From Centipeda noxia ATCC 43541 (lineage in GTDB: Bacteria; Bacillota; Negativicutes; Selenomonadales; Selenomonadaceae), in the NCBI RefSeq assembly GCF_000160555.1, contig NZ_GG749279.1:31865-95864 (forward strand): a stretch of 64,000 nt of DNA, written 5' to 3'. Below are positions 1 to 9,034 of the stretch, in pieces. A model generated the notes under the pieces. The model was not told where the DNA came from. It worked only from the letters and a program-made list of their open reading frames with translations, and ran no database searches. Both the position numbers and the translations under genes were made by a program. Position 1 is the stretch's first letter, and each line of letters starts with the position of its first letter.

Positions 1-86
1 AAATATACTGTGCGTGTTATACTATAAAAAGATTTGTGTATTCTATAAAAATAAAGGCACGTCCGGTTTTTAGGAGGAACAGAGAG

Positions 87-1040
87 ATGAGTTTTCCGAC
101 CGACAATGTATGCATCCTGACGGGAAATGCAAATCCGCAGTTAGCGAAAGATATCGCTGAACGCATTGGCATCCCGCTCTGCGAGGCTTTCGTCGGACAG
201 TTCAATAACGGAGAAATCCAAGTGATGATCGAAGAGAGCATCCGTGGAAAGGATATCTTCATCATCCAGTCAACCAGCTATCCCGTCAATGACAACCTTA
301 TGGAGCTGTTGATCCTCACAGATGCATGCAAGCGCGCGTCTGCACACAGCATCACGGCGGTTGTTCCGTATTATGCGTATGCTCGTCAGGACCGCAAGAC
401 GCGCGGGCGCGAGCCGATCTCGGCAAAACTCGTTGCCAATCTTATGACGACGGCAGGGGTGACCCGCGTTGTAACTGTAGACCTGCATGCAGGTCAGATT
501 CAGGGATTTTTCGATATTCCGGTGGATCATCTCGCCGCAGCTCCCGTGCTCGCAGGATATTTCCGCGAGCAGGAGATCGAGGATCTCGTCGTTGTTTCGC
601 CGGATCTCGGCGGGGTTACGCGCGCACGTATTATGGCAGACTTCCTTCATGCGCCGATCGCCATCATCGAAAAGCGCCGGCCTTGTCCCGGCTGTGCGGA
701 GGTCATGAATCTCATCGGCGATGTCGAGGGGAAGACGGCACTGCTCATCGACGATATCGTCGATACGGCGGGGTCGCTTTGCGAGGGAGCAAAGGCGATT
801 AAGCAGCGCGGAGCGAAGCGCGTACTTGCCGCATGCTCGCATGCGATCCTAAGTGATCCGGCAGTCGAACGTCTCAATGCATCGGTCATCGATCAGCTTG
901 TGATCACGGACTCGATTCCTCTGCCGCCGGAGAAGCAGTCAGATAAACTCGTTACGCTCTCTCTTGCACAGTCGCTTGCCGATGTCATAGTCCGGATTCA
1001 AAGTCATCGTTCGGTGAGCCTGCTCTTTAACCATCATTAA
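87..1040 (+). CDS. prs: Ribose-phosphate pyrophosphokinase
   Basis: Makes PRPP from ribose 5-phosphate and ATP for nucleotide, His and Trp synthesis in the cytoplasm. The family signature DLHAGQIQGFF (divalent cation/ribose-phosphate region) and the PRPP-binding loop LLIDDIVDTAGSL near the C-terminal third are both present. Length, 317 residues, is normal for the family. The frame is open upstream to 36, but the ATG at 87 follows TAGGAGGA with good spacing and begins MSFPTDNV, so it is preferred. A strong intrinsic terminator follows, so prs ends its transcription unit here. The partner upstream lies outside the window. Confidence 0.96.
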   Translation: MSFPTDNVCILTGNANPQLAKDIAERIGIPLCEAFVGQFNNGEIQVMIEESIRGKDIFIIQSTSYPVNDNLMELLILTDACKRASAHSITAVVPYYAYARQDRKTRGREPISAKLVANLMTTAGVTRVVTVDLHAGQIQGFFDIPVDHLAAAPVLAGYFREQEIEDLVVVSPDLGGVTRARIMADFLHAPIAIIEKRRPCPGCAEVMNLIGDVEGKTALLIDDIVDTAGSLCEGAKAIKQRGAKRVLAACSHAILSDPAVERLNASVIDQLVITDSIPLPPEKQSDKLVTLSLAQSLADVIVRIQSHRSVSLLFNHH

Positions 1041-1066
1041 GTATAAGTTCCCTGCAGAAAGAAAAA

Positions 1067-1089
1067 GGGGCGTTCAGCGCCCCTTTTTT
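1067..1089 (+). terminator. Intrinsic terminator after prs
   Basis: GGGGCG / CGCCCC stem with a five-base loop, followed by six T. Confidence 0.85.
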
Positions 1090-1115
1090 GTACATCTGAA
1101 ATTTAGGAGTATCGT

Positions 1116-1976
1116 ATGCGTGTCATCATCATCGGGGCGGGGCCTGCAGGAATTTCTGCGGCGCTCTATGCCCGTCGCGGAGGTGCGGAGGTGACGGTGG
1201 CGGCGAAGGGGGCTGGCGCCCTTTCCGGAGCAGAATGGGTTGAAAATTACTACGGATTTGCCGAGCCTGTTTCCGGCGCGGAGCTTGAGCGGCAGGGGAT
1301 AGCGGGAGCAAAACGACTGGGCGTCGGATTCGAAGAAGATGAAATCGTTGCCGTGCGGCCGATGGATACAGGGAGGGGCTTTCTCGTCGAAGGTGTTCGC
1401 CGATCCTATGAGGGGGACGCGGTTATTTTTGCGGCGGGGGCACGGCGCGGGACACTCTCTCTGCCGGGAATCAGGGAATTTGAGGGGCGCGGCGTCAGCT
1501 TCTGCGCGAGCTGTGACGCATTCTTTTACCGCGGGAAAAAAGTCGCCGTCATCGGTGCGGGAGCATATGCGCTCCACGAGGCTCGGATTCTATTGCCGCA
1601 TGCCGCCCATGTATGTCTGTTGAGCAATGGTGTGCCGCCGGCCATTAAGATTCCGAATGAGATTGCTGCAGAGTCTCGGCGTATTGCACGTATCGAGGGG
1701 GAGCGCCGTGTCCGTCGGATCGTATTCGCGGACGGCACGGAGATGGAGGCGGACGGTGTCTTTATCGCGATCGGAACTCCAGGAGCCACGGAGCTCGCTC
1801 AAAAACTCGGCATATTGCTGAACGACGGGAAGATCGTTGTGGACGAACATATGGCAACCAATGTTCCCGGTGTTTATGCAGCTGGAGACTGCACGGGCGG
1901 CCTGCTGCAGATCGCAAAGGCGGTCTATGAGGGCGCCGAGGCAGGCCTTGCGGTGCTCCGTTATCTGCAGAATTAG
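1116..1976 (+). CDS. Thioredoxin reductase-like FAD/NAD(P) oxidoreductase
   Basis: Two-dinucleotide-domain flavoprotein of the TrxB family. It has an N-terminal FAD motif GAGPAGISAA, a redox-active pair C130-A-S-C133 followed by D, an NADPH-domain motif GAGAYALHEA and a C-terminal FAD loop YAAGDCTGG. At 286 residues it is shorter than usual TrxB (about 305-320). The NADPH motif departs from the usual GGGDSAxEEA form, and the C-terminal loop has LLQ where TrxB usually has RQ. It could be a bona fide thioredoxin reductase or a paralogue for another small redox partner. It starts at ATG after TTAGGAG and is followed 28 bases later by a Crp/Fnr regulator. Confidence 0.85.
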   Translation: MRVIIIGAGPAGISAALYARRGGAEVTVAAKGAGALSGAEWVENYYGFAEPVSGAELERQGIAGAKRLGVGFEEDEIVAVRPMDTGRGFLVEGVRRSYEGDAVIFAAGARRGTLSLPGIREFEGRGVSFCASCDAFFYRGKKVAVIGAGAYALHEARILLPHAAHVCLLSNGVPPAIKIPNEIAAESRRIARIEGERRVRRIVFADGTEMEADGVFIAIGTPGATELAQKLGILLNDGKIVVDEHMATNVPGVYAAGDCTGGLLQIAKAVYEGAEAGLAVLRYLQN

Positions 1977-2004
1977 CGGAGATCAAAGGGAAAGAGGGAC
2001 GGAT

Positions 2005-2697
2005 ATGTCGGTGCATGCTTCGGAGGACTATCATTTTCGAGATTATATCGATTCCTTTGATCTGTGGCATCCACTGACAAATGCGCAGCAGGATGTTCTG
2101 CTCCGGAATACGCGCTTTATGCGCTTCAGAAAAGGCACTTCTGTTTACCGCGGCCCCCTCGGCAGTGCAGGGGTACTGCATATTATATCCGGCGTTTTGC
2201 GCGTATATATCCTTTCGGAGGAGGGGCGCGCGTTCACGCTTTGTTTTCTTCGTGCAGGGGATGCTGCACTGCTTACTGCTGCTGCTCTTTTTGACGGGAA
2301 TTTATGCGACATCTCGATTGAGGCTGATGAGGATACCGGGCTGTTTTTTTCGGATACGATTGTGGTACGGCAAATATTAGGCGAGAATCTTCATGTGCGT
2401 GTCGCCGCATATGAGCGTTCCATGCAGCGGCTTTCAGAGATATTGGGGAAGTTTCATCAGGCGCTCTTCATCTCTGCGGACAGGAGGCTTGCGAGGTTTC
2501 TGCTTGCAGAATCTGAGCGGACAGGCGATGACGAGATCCGCCTGACACATGAGCAGACGGCACAGTCTCTCGGCACAGCGCGCGAAGTGGTCAGCCGGCT
2601 GATCCGCGAGTTCAGTCAGGAAGGCATGGTGGAGACCGCACGCGGGCGCATTCATATACTGGATCGTGCAGCACTGCAGTGCCGTGCCGATGCTTGA
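2005..2697 (+). CDS. Crp/Fnr family transcriptional regulator
   Basis: Has an N-terminal cyclic-nucleotide-binding-like beta-barrel (about residues 20-130), a dimerisation helix and a C-terminal winged helix-turn-helix with the hallmark LTHEQTAQSLGTAREVVSRL. No N-terminal Cys cluster is visible, so it is unlikely to be an Fe-S FNR; the signal is unknown. The frame is open further upstream into the preceding gene, but ATG 2005 with AAAGAGG ahead gives a normal 230-residue protein. Lying 28 bases after the thioredoxin-reductase-like gene suggests a redox or anaerobic-metabolism regulon, which is inference only. Confidence 0.88.
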   Translation: MSVHASEDYHFRDYIDSFDLWHPLTNAQQDVLLRNTRFMRFRKGTSVYRGPLGSAGVLHIISGVLRVYILSEEGRAFTLCFLRAGDAALLTAAALFDGNLCDISIEADEDTGLFFSDTIVVRQILGENLHVRVAAYERSMQRLSEILGKFHQALFISADRRLARFLLAESERTGDDEIRLTHEQTAQSLGTAREVVSRLIREFSQEGMVETARGRIHILDRAALQCRADA

Positions 2698-2715
2698 GTT
2701 TTATTGGAGAAGTTT

Positions 2716-3411
2716 ATGCTGATCTACGTTCTGGCAGCAATTGTCGTTGTGCTGCTGCTGATCTTATTTCGTTATCTGCCGCGGCGCATCTTTCTTATTT
2801 TTGTCGCCTTGCTCGCCGTGCTTGGCGGCGTTGTCTTTCGGATGCAGACTGCGGAGAGGGCCGCGCCGCCGCTGACCCCGGAGGCCCGCGCCGTCATCAT
2901 CCGTGATCAGGAGTCTTTCATGCCGTGGTGGGGAACCTATCAAAAGCAGATTGCGGAACTGGACCGCAATTGGTCGCGCTATCATCAGATTCTCTCCGAC
3001 GCAAAGGAGGGGGCTGTCGGACTCTCGGTCACGTATGCGCGCCTTTCTGATCTTGAGCAGGAGATGCAGGAGCTGCGCAGCCGAATCGAGAAGAATGCTC
3101 CGCCAATCGAGCTGACAGACCGCATCTATGATCAGCTCGCGAGTATATTGAACAAAACGAATGAATATGCTGCAGCGGAGCAAAAGGCGATCACGCTGAC
3201 GCGTGCCGCGGCAGATCCCGTGTCAATGAAGGAGCAGAAACCGGCCGAGCAGGCACGTCTGCTCGAACTTGTCATGCTTCGCGAATCTCCGGTCGCGCTC
3301 TTCATCGAGGATGAGGTCGACGCGATACGCGCCTATTTTGCACCGGTTTCAGCTGCAAGTGCCGGGGAAAAGAACGACGGGGCACAGGGTGAAAAACAAC
3401 TCGACAAATAG
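2716..3411 (+). CDS. Membrane-anchored coiled-coil protein of unknown function
   Basis: I do not recognise this family. The first 40 residues hold two hydrophobic segments (IYVLAAIVVVLLLILF and a second at about 21-38), followed by a hydrophilic, helix-rich region with likely coiled coil (QEMQELRSRIEKN) and a charged tail. The ATG at 2716 is chosen because GGAG lies six bases upstream; an in-frame TTG at 2704 is possible. It begins 18 bases after the Crp/Fnr gene, so the two are probably co-transcribed. Its 3' end overlaps the likely promoter of the downstream tRNA. Confidence 0.7.
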   Translation: MLIYVLAAIVVVLLLILFRYLPRRIFLIFVALLAVLGGVVFRMQTAERAAPPLTPEARAVIIRDQESFMPWWGTYQKQIAELDRNWSRYHQILSDAKEGAVGLSVTYARLSDLEQEMQELRSRIEKNAPPIELTDRIYDQLASILNKTNEYAAAEQKAITLTRAAADPVSMKEQKPAEQARLLELVMLRESPVALFIEDEVDAIRAYFAPVSAASAGEKNDGAQGEKQLDK

Positions 3412-3429
3412 CTGCTTTTAAGATATAAT
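3401..3429 (+). promoter_or_regulatory. Promoter for tRNA-Arg
   Basis: TCGACA, a 17-base spacer, then TATAAT; transcription would start about 13 bases before the mature tRNA. Confidence 0.6.
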
Positions 3430-3449
3430 GCACATTGTGCCTTCACAGC

Positions 3450-3524
3450 GCGCTCGTAGTCCAGTGGATAGGACGTCAGCCTCCGGAGCTGAAAGCGTGG
3501 GTTCGACTCCCGCCGAGCGCACCA
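3450..3524 (+). tRNA. tRNA-Arg (anticodon CCG)
   Basis: The cloverleaf folds by eye. Acceptor arms GCGCTCG/CGAGCGC, D stem GTCC/GGAC, anticodon stem TCAGC/GCTGA with loop CTCCGGA (anticodon CCG at 3483-3485), and T arm GTGGG-TTCGACT-CCCGC all pair. The 3' ACCA end is encoded. Confidence 0.95.
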
Positions 3525-3540
3525 TTTTTTGTATGTTTAT

Positions 3541-3567
3541 CCTGCGGTTTTTCCGCAGGACTTTTTT
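3541..3567 (+). terminator. Intrinsic terminator after tRNA-Arg
   Basis: CCTGCGG / CCGCAGG stem with a five-T loop and a following T run. Confidence 0.85.
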
Positions 3568-3655
3568 ATTATAGGCGTATTGAAAAAGGATTTTGACTGA
3601 ATGCGAAGAATATTTACACCAAGGGTTTAATTGGTTTTCGTTAGGAGATGAATGA

Positions 3656-6331
3656 ATGGCGCGAAAAGAGGTGCAGGCAACGGGGCGCCCGGTGCTCATG
3701 CGCAGCTTACATTTGAAAAAGGATGCTTTTCGGCAGTTTTTTTACGAGAGCTCGCTTCGCTTTGGACGTCAGATTGGCAGTGACATTGCGAAGCTGAAGG
3801 ATGAGACGGCGTCCATCGTCAATAAGAAGTACATGTTCTCGCTGGGCATGGAGAAGGGCGGTGCGCAGAGTTTCCTGAAATGGATTGCGGACGAATTCAA
3901 TGCGGAGGACGTCTCACATGAGCAGGAGGAGCGCCTGAGGCGCCTGGTGGCCGAGTATCCGAAGATCCGCTCCTATATTCGCATCGAGGCGGATCAGCTT
4001 GTCTTTGATCATGAACGATTTGCCGAGGATGTTGTGGCGGGACGCTTTAAGGAGACGATTTTCGGCATTAGCTTCGATATTCAGAGCATCATCGAGACGG
4101 CGATCAATACGGGTTCAGTTGCGCTGGATTTCTCCATTGAGCCCTTTAAAAGGGAGCTCCTGAACGTCGACCATGTGCGCGCTAATATTCAGCCCTATGC
4201 AGAGCGTATTTTGACAGATATGAGCCTTGGCCATTGGGATCTCTATGAGGAACTGACGGAGGAGGGCCGTGAGGACAGCGTCTGCCTTCGCTTGCCGTCG
4301 ACAGATTTTCTTGTGGCGCGTCCGCCCCAGCTGGATGTTATCATGAACGGCACCTGTGCCATTGACTTCGGTACGCGCAGCACCGTGGTTGTCTGCCGCG
4401 ACCGTGAAGCGCGCCTCCTGCGCATCGGCAAGGGGGACTATGAGAACGAGCCGACCGTCCAGGACTATGAGAATCCGACGGCGATCGAACTGATCGACAT
4501 CGAGAAGTTTAAGCAGCTCTATCGCGCACGTGCAGGTCGGCCCTACACGGAATGGGCACAGGTGACGGCGTCTCATCAGGCAGCAGAAGCGATCTTTGAG
4601 CGGCAGTCTGCGGAGGGCATCGCCGTCTATTACTCGGTGTTCAGTGAGCTCAAGCGCTGGACGCGCGATACGGCGAACTCACCGATCCTGAAAGATCGAC
4701 GCGGCTATATCCAGGAGGTCAAGCCGTATGCGGAGACGCAGCCCCTCGACGCGGGCGGATTTGATCCGATCGAGATCTATGCTTACTATCTCGGCCTTTA
4801 CATCAACAATATGCATCGCAGTATCTACCTGGACTATATTCTTTCCTTCCCCGTGGGATATGAAAAGAGTGTTCGCGAGCATATTCGGCAGAGCTTTGAG
4901 CGCGGACTTCGGAAGAGCCTGCCGAAAGCGCTGCTCGATGATCCCGAGATGATGTGCCGTTTCCGCGTTTATGACGGGGCGAATGAGCCGGCGGCATATG
5001 CGGTCAGCGCGCTTGAGGCGTACAGACTTGAGCCGAAGCGCGTGGGCGAGGAGGTTGCCTACGGCGTATTCGATTTCGGCGGCGGAACGACGGATTTTGA
5101 TTTCGGCGTGGAATATGTGCCGGAGAACGGGCGGCGAAAATTCATCATCGAGCAGTTTGGATTCGGCAGCGATATGTATCTCGGCGGTGAGAATATTCTC
5201 GAACTGCTCGCCTATGAGGTGTTCAAAGACAACCTCGCAGAGATGCGCCGCCATAAGATCACATTTGCCCTGCCGCCCGAGAGTGAGACATTTGCCGGGG
5301 CAGAGGCGCTTGTTCGTGAGACGCGCGACGCGGCATCTCATCTGAACAATAAGATCCTAGCCGAGCGTCTGCGCCCCTTTTGGGAGCGCGGTGCAGGCTA
5401 TGCGGAGTTCGCGGCAGGAGACGCATTCGACACGAAGATTACGCTGTTCTCGTCAGAGAAGACGGGGAATGCGGGCAACCGTGCGGAACTCCGTCTGCAT
5501 ATCAATGTGCGTAAGCTCGAGCGCGCGCTGGAGGCGCGCATTCGCCGCGGCGTCGAGAACTTCTTCCAGGCAATGGCGGCTGCGTTTAAGGGGCGCGACG
5601 TTCGACAGGTGCATATCTTCCTTGCCGGCAACTCATGTAAGGCGCCGATCGTTCGCAAGCTGTTCAATGAGTATATCGCGCGTCAGATCGGAGCACCGCA
5701 GCAGACGGTAAAAAGCGGTCCTCCGCATAAATCTGAGCCTGCATGGAAGAAGGAGAAAGCCGACGCGGCAAAGGGAGCGCCGGCACAGCGAAAGGATGCG
5801 CCCTTCCTGCTCTACCTCCCGCTCGGCATGGAGGATGAGGACAGGGGGACGGAGAAGTCCCTTCTTGACGGATTTGACCGCCTGCGCACGGGGAAAACGG
5901 GAGTGGCATTTGGCCTTCTGCGCTGCCGCAAGGGAGGGAAAGATGTCAAGATCATCAATAAGAACGTGGATGAGCATGACGAGCTCCTGTTCCCATACTT
6001 CCTCGGCAGTCTCAATGAGCGCGGATGTTTTAAAGTAGATATTGATGCCCGTGTCGACTACGGCACATGGACCTACTTTACCTATGCGGATGAAGATGAA
6101 TTTGAACTCTACTATACGCAGGAGCCGCGCGCGTTGAAGGGTCACATGAAGGCGGCGGAGGTGCATATGGTACGCTGCATGATTGACGATGCCGACGTAA
6201 GCGATGCCGACGAGGTCGGCGTCTACATTCGCAAGAAGTCGCCAAACACGATTGAATATACGGTTGCCTCGGAGCAGAGTCTCGCGGCGAGGGACGACAA
6301 GGGAACCATATACACCGTTCGTCTGAGCTAA
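3656..6331 (+). CDS. Large Hsp70/actin-fold ATPase of unknown role
   Basis: 891 residues. The N-terminal 220 or so residues have no motif I know. From about residue 226 the actin/Hsp70 ATPase core is clear: phosphate-1 motif AIDFGTRSTVVVC, phosphate-2 motif VFDFGGGTTDFDFG near 468, and an adenosine-type loop IFLAGNSCKAPIV near 650. A charged linker rich in K, A and P (about 680-710) then leads to a C-terminal region of about 180 residues ending in a probable beta domain. It is not DnaK: there is an N-terminal extension and no recognisable substrate-binding domain. TAGGAG precedes ATG 3656. The ComFB-type gene starts 28 bases downstream, suggesting co-transcription. SrfB-like or other Hsp70-related chaperone-like proteins are the nearest idea; the substrate is unknown. 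Confidence 0.8.
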   Translation: MARKEVQATGRPVLMRSLHLKKDAFRQFFYESSLRFGRQIGSDIAKLKDETASIVNKKYMFSLGMEKGGAQSFLKWIADEFNAEDVSHEQEERLRRLVAEYPKIRSYIRIEADQLVFDHERFAEDVVAGRFKETIFGISFDIQSIIETAINTGSVALDFSIEPFKRELLNVDHVRANIQPYAERILTDMSLGHWDLYEELTEEGREDSVCLRLPSTDFLVARPPQLDVIMNGTCAIDFGTRSTVVVCRDREARLLRIGKGDYENEPTVQDYENPTAIELIDIEKFKQLYRARAGRPYTEWAQVTASHQAAEAIFERQSAEGIAVYYSVFSELKRWTRDTANSPILKDRRGYIQEVKPYAETQPLDAGGFDPIEIYAYYLGLYINNMHRSIYLDYILSFPVGYEKSVREHIRQSFERGLRKSLPKALLDDPEMMCRFRVYDGANEPAAYAVSALEAYRLEPKRVGEEVAYGVFDFGGGTTDFDFGVEYVPENGRRKFIIEQFGFGSDMYLGGENILELLAYEVFKDNLAEMRRHKITFALPPESETFAGAEALVRETRDAASHLNNKILAERLRPFWERGAGYAEFAAGDAFDTKITLFSSEKTGNAGNRAELRLHINVRKLERALEARIRRGVENFFQAMAAAFKGRDVRQVHIFLAGNSCKAPIVRKLFNEYIARQIGAPQQTVKSGPPHKSEPAWKKEKADAAKGAPAQRKDAPFLLYLPLGMEDEDRGTEKSLLDGFDRLRTGKTGVAFGLLRCRKGGKDVKIINKNVDEHDELLFPYFLGSLNERGCFKVDIDARVDYGTWTYFTYADEDEFELYYTQEPRALKGHMKAAEVHMVRCMIDDADVSDADEVGVYIRKKSPNTIEYTVASEQSLAARDDKGTIYTVRLS

Positions 6332-6359
6332 TCCACAGCACGCAGAAAGGAGCGCAGTG

Positions 6360-6653
6360 ATGAAGCACCTGCCATTTAAGAACTATATGGAGGATGCCGT
6401 CGGATATATGTTGGAGCGACTGGCTCCGCAGTATCCCGACATCTGCATGTGCGATCGATGCTGCACAGATATGATGATGATTGCGCTGAACAACCTGCCG
6501 CCGCGCTATGTCTCCACACATAAAGGAGATGTTCTGAAGCGCGTGGAGGGCATGGAGCTCCAATACGAGGTAGAGGTGCTGACGGAGACGCTGCGCGCGA
6601 TGCAGATTGTCGGCCGCAAGCCGCATCACGGACGAAACGAAGAGGGGATCTAG
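6360..6653 (+). CDS. ComFB family protein
   Basis: A 97-residue protein matching the late-competence ComFB family. The hallmark is a short helical N-terminus, then CMCDRCCTDMMMIALNN and LPPRYVSTHKGDV, where the Cys residues of CMCDRC form the probable zinc site. Family members bind nucleotides or act as regulators in some bacteria, but no fixed function is established. ATG 6360 is chosen over the overlapping GTG 6357 because it has better spacing from AAAGGAG. It follows the Hsp70-like ATPase by 28 bases, so the pair is likely one transcript. Confidence 0.85.
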   Translation: MKHLPFKNYMEDAVGYMLERLAPQYPDICMCDRCCTDMMMIALNNLPPRYVSTHKGDVLKRVEGMELQYEVEVLTETLRAMQIVGRKPHHGRNEEGI

Positions 6654-6737
6654 CCTCGGCACGGCCTTTCTTTCGTTTAGCCAAAACACGTGCAGAGATT
6701 TCCTGCGGGTGTTTTTATGACAGCAATCTCCTTGTTC

Positions 6738-6766
6738 TTGCGCACGCGCCCCTTTTTTGGTAGAAT
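6738..6766 (+). promoter_or_regulatory. Promoter of the cysE-cysS operon
   Basis: TTGCGC, a 17-base spacer, then TAGAAT, about 100 bases before cysE. I see no T-box or other riboswitch in the short leader. Confidence 0.65.
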
Positions 6767-6865
6767 AAAGGAGAAATCAAAGGCGATCTGCGCGTCGGCG
6801 TCTCTGAAGAGATGCGGGCGCATTTCTTTTGCTGCCAGCATATGTATCGGAGAGAGGAAGCTGCT

Positions 6866-7588
6866 ATGTTCGCAAGGATCAAACGTGATATCCGCGTTGT
6901 CTTTGAGCGAGACCCCGCGGCACAGAGCGTGATCGAGGTCATTCTCTGCTACGGCGGACTCCATGCCATCTGGCTGCATCGCCTGTCGCATGCGCTCTAT
7001 GTGCGCGGGTGGGTCCTTCTCCCTCGGCTGATCTCCAATTTCGCGCGATTTCTGACAGGTATTGAGATTCATCCGGGCGCGACGATCGGCGAGGGATTCT
7101 TCATTGATCACGGCACAGGGATCGTTATCGGCGAGACGGCTGAAGTCGGCAGGAACGTTACGCTCTATCAGGGGGTGACGCTCGGCGGTACAGGGAAGGA
7201 GAAGGGGAAGCGCCATCCCACGCTCGGCAACAATGTCGTCGTTGCGTCCGGTGCAAAGGTGCTCGGTTCTTTTACCGTAGGAGATCATGCAAAGATTGGT
7301 GCGGGCTCCGTCGTACTCGGTCCTGTTCCTGCACACGCGACTGTGGTTGGCATCCCAGGGCGTATTGTTGTGATGAACGGACATCGTGTTCGAGCGGAAG
7401 CAGAGCGGCTTGAGGAACGGGAACTTCCGCTTGCATATGATGAGAGTGCAGAGGAGATTGCAAGCGAGTTGGATGTCGATCTTGATCACAATATGCTGCC
7501 TGACCCGGAGGCAGAGATGATTGAGGCGATGCGGCAGGAGATCGAGGCACTGAAGACGCGCCTGAGCAGTCTGGAAGAGCGAAAATAA
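6866..7588 (+). CDS. cysE: Serine O-acetyltransferase
   Basis: Transfers acetyl from acetyl-CoA to serine, the committed step of cysteine synthesis. The N-terminal helical part ([17 protein letters not shown]) is followed by the left-handed beta-helix of hexapeptide repeats, with the active-site stretch [14 protein letters not shown] and the loop [16 protein letters not shown]. At 240 residues it is the Bacillus-type short form with a charged C-terminal tail. The ATG at 6866 follows AGAGAGGAAG; longer in-frame starts lie in the leader. It lies 11 bases before cysS, coupling cysteine supply to its tRNA charging. Confidence 0.95.
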   Translation: MFARIKRDIRVVFERDPAAQSVIEVILCYGGLHAIWLHRLSHALYVRGWVLLPRLISNFARFLTGIEIHPGATIGEGFFIDHGTGIVIGETAEVGRNVTLYQGVTLGGTGKEKGKRHPTLGNNVVVASGAKVLGSFTVGDHAKIGAGSVVLGPVPAHATVVGIPGRIVVMNGHRVRAEAERLEERELPLAYDESAEEIASELDVDLDHNMLPDPEAEMIEAMRQEIEALKTRLSSLEERK

Positions 7589-7599
7589 GGGGAGATACG

Positions 7600-9027
7600 A
7601 TGCTTACCGTCTATAATACAATGACGCGAAAAAAGGAAGAGTTCCATCCGCTGCGCACAGGCGAGGTCAGTATATACTGCTGCGGCGTGACGCCGTACAA
7701 CGATCCGCATATCGGCAATGCGCGTCCTTTTGTTACATGGGATGTTATCCGCCGATTTCTTTCACGCAAGGGCTATCGCGTCCGCTACATTCAGAACTTT
7801 ACGGATGTGGATGACAAGATCATCAACGCCGCGAACCGCGAGGGGGTGACATGGAAGGAGATTTCCGACCGTTACATCGCGGCGTATTTCAAGGCGATGG
7901 ACGCCCTCAATGTACGCCGTGCCGATGTCTTTCCGCGTGTCTCCGAGACCATGGCGGAGATCATCCGCATGATCGAGACGCTGATTGAGCGCGGCTTTGC
8001 CTATGTAACTGGGGCAGGCGATGTCTACTACCGTGTGGAGGCGTTTGCACATTACGGCCGTCTCAGCGGGCGCAGCCTTGAAGATATGGAGGCCGGTGCG
8101 CGCGTCGAGGTCAACGAGACGAAGGAACATCCGATGGATTTTGCGCTGTGGAAAGCGGCAAAGCCGGGCGAACCCTCATGGGACAGCCCTTGGGGGAAAG
8201 GGCGCCCCGGCTGGCATATTGAGTGTTCGGCAATGTCCGTGAAGTACCTCGGTGAGGTGTTTGACTTTCACGGCGGCGGCAACGATCTGATCTTCCCGCA
8301 TCATGAGAATGAGATCGCGCAGGCAGAACCCTGCATCGACGGCGATGAGAAATTTGCGCGGTATTGGCTGCACAATGGATTTATCACGATTGACAACGAG
8401 AAGATGTCAAAGTCGAAGAATAATTTCTTTACGGTGAAGGATATTCTGAAGGAGTTTCCGGGCGAAGTCATTCGTTTCTTCATTCTCCAAACGCATTACC
8501 GCAGTCCGCTCGATTTCAGCGACGAGCGTCTGCATGAGGCACAGGCGGCGCTTGATCGTCTGCACAATGTACATGATGTGATTGTGGAGTTCTCCAGTCG
8601 GGAGGGGACGGCAGACACAGCAGCAGAGCTTGCGGCACAGGCAGAGACGTTCCTGCATGATTTCGATGCCGCGATGGACGACGACTTTAATACAGCGCTG
8701 GCCATCAGTCAGATGTTCGGGCTCGCGAAGGAGATCAATCGCTATCATCAAGAGGTGGAGCGAGGGACTTCATTTGATGCCGCAAACTTTAAGAAAGCTG
8801 CGGATGCATTTTATACAATGGCGGAGATCATCGGCATCTTTGAGCAGGAGGAGATGGTTGCGGACGACGGCCTTGCCGATGCCTTGATGGATATCATCAT
8901 CGGCATCCGACAGGAGGCACGCGCCGCAAAAAACTGGGCGGTTGCGGATAAGATCCGCGATGGGCTGAAGAATGCCGGCGTCGTGATCGAGGACACACCG
9001 ACGGGCGTACGCTGGAAGAGGACTTGA
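7600..9027 (+). CDS. cysS: Cysteinyl-tRNA synthetase
   Basis: Class I synthetase charging tRNA-Cys. The N-terminal PYNDPHIGNARPF carries the HIGH-like HIGN signature, the zinc-binding Cys and His residues follow (CGVTPYN, GWHIECSAM, HHENEIAQ), and KMSKSKNN is the second signature. The C-terminal helical and anticodon-recognition part is intact. Length (475) is normal. The RBS GGGGAG sits ahead of ATG 7600. Mini-III follows after 7 bases, as is usual in Firmicutes. Confidence 0.98.
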   Translation: MLTVYNTMTRKKEEFHPLRTGEVSIYCCGVTPYNDPHIGNARPFVTWDVIRRFLSRKGYRVRYIQNFTDVDDKIINAANREGVTWKEISDRYIAAYFKAMDALNVRRADVFPRVSETMAEIIRMIETLIERGFAYVTGAGDVYYRVEAFAHYGRLSGRSLEDMEAGARVEVNETKEHPMDFALWKAAKPGEPSWDSPWGKGRPGWHIECSAMSVKYLGEVFDFHGGGNDLIFPHHENEIAQAEPCIDGDEKFARYWLHNGFITIDNEKMSKSKNNFFTVKDILKEFPGEVIRFFILQTHYRSPLDFSDERLHEAQAALDRLHNVHDVIVEFSSREGTADTAAELAAQAETFLHDFDAAMDDDFNTALAISQMFGLAKEINRYHQEVERGTSFDAANFKKAADAFYTMAEIIGIFEQEEMVADDGLADALMDIIIGIRQEARAAKNWAVADKIRDGLKNAGVVIEDTPTGVRWKRT

Positions 9028-9034
9028 GCAGCGC

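Noticed and set aside
270..842. Long antisense frame inside prs
   Set aside because: It lies opposite a well-conserved gene and encodes a composition typical of a shadow frame, with no RBS or family motif.
6654..6865. T-box riboswitch before cysE-cysS
   Set aside because: The leader from the promoter is only about 100 bases and lacks the T-box sequence and a terminator.
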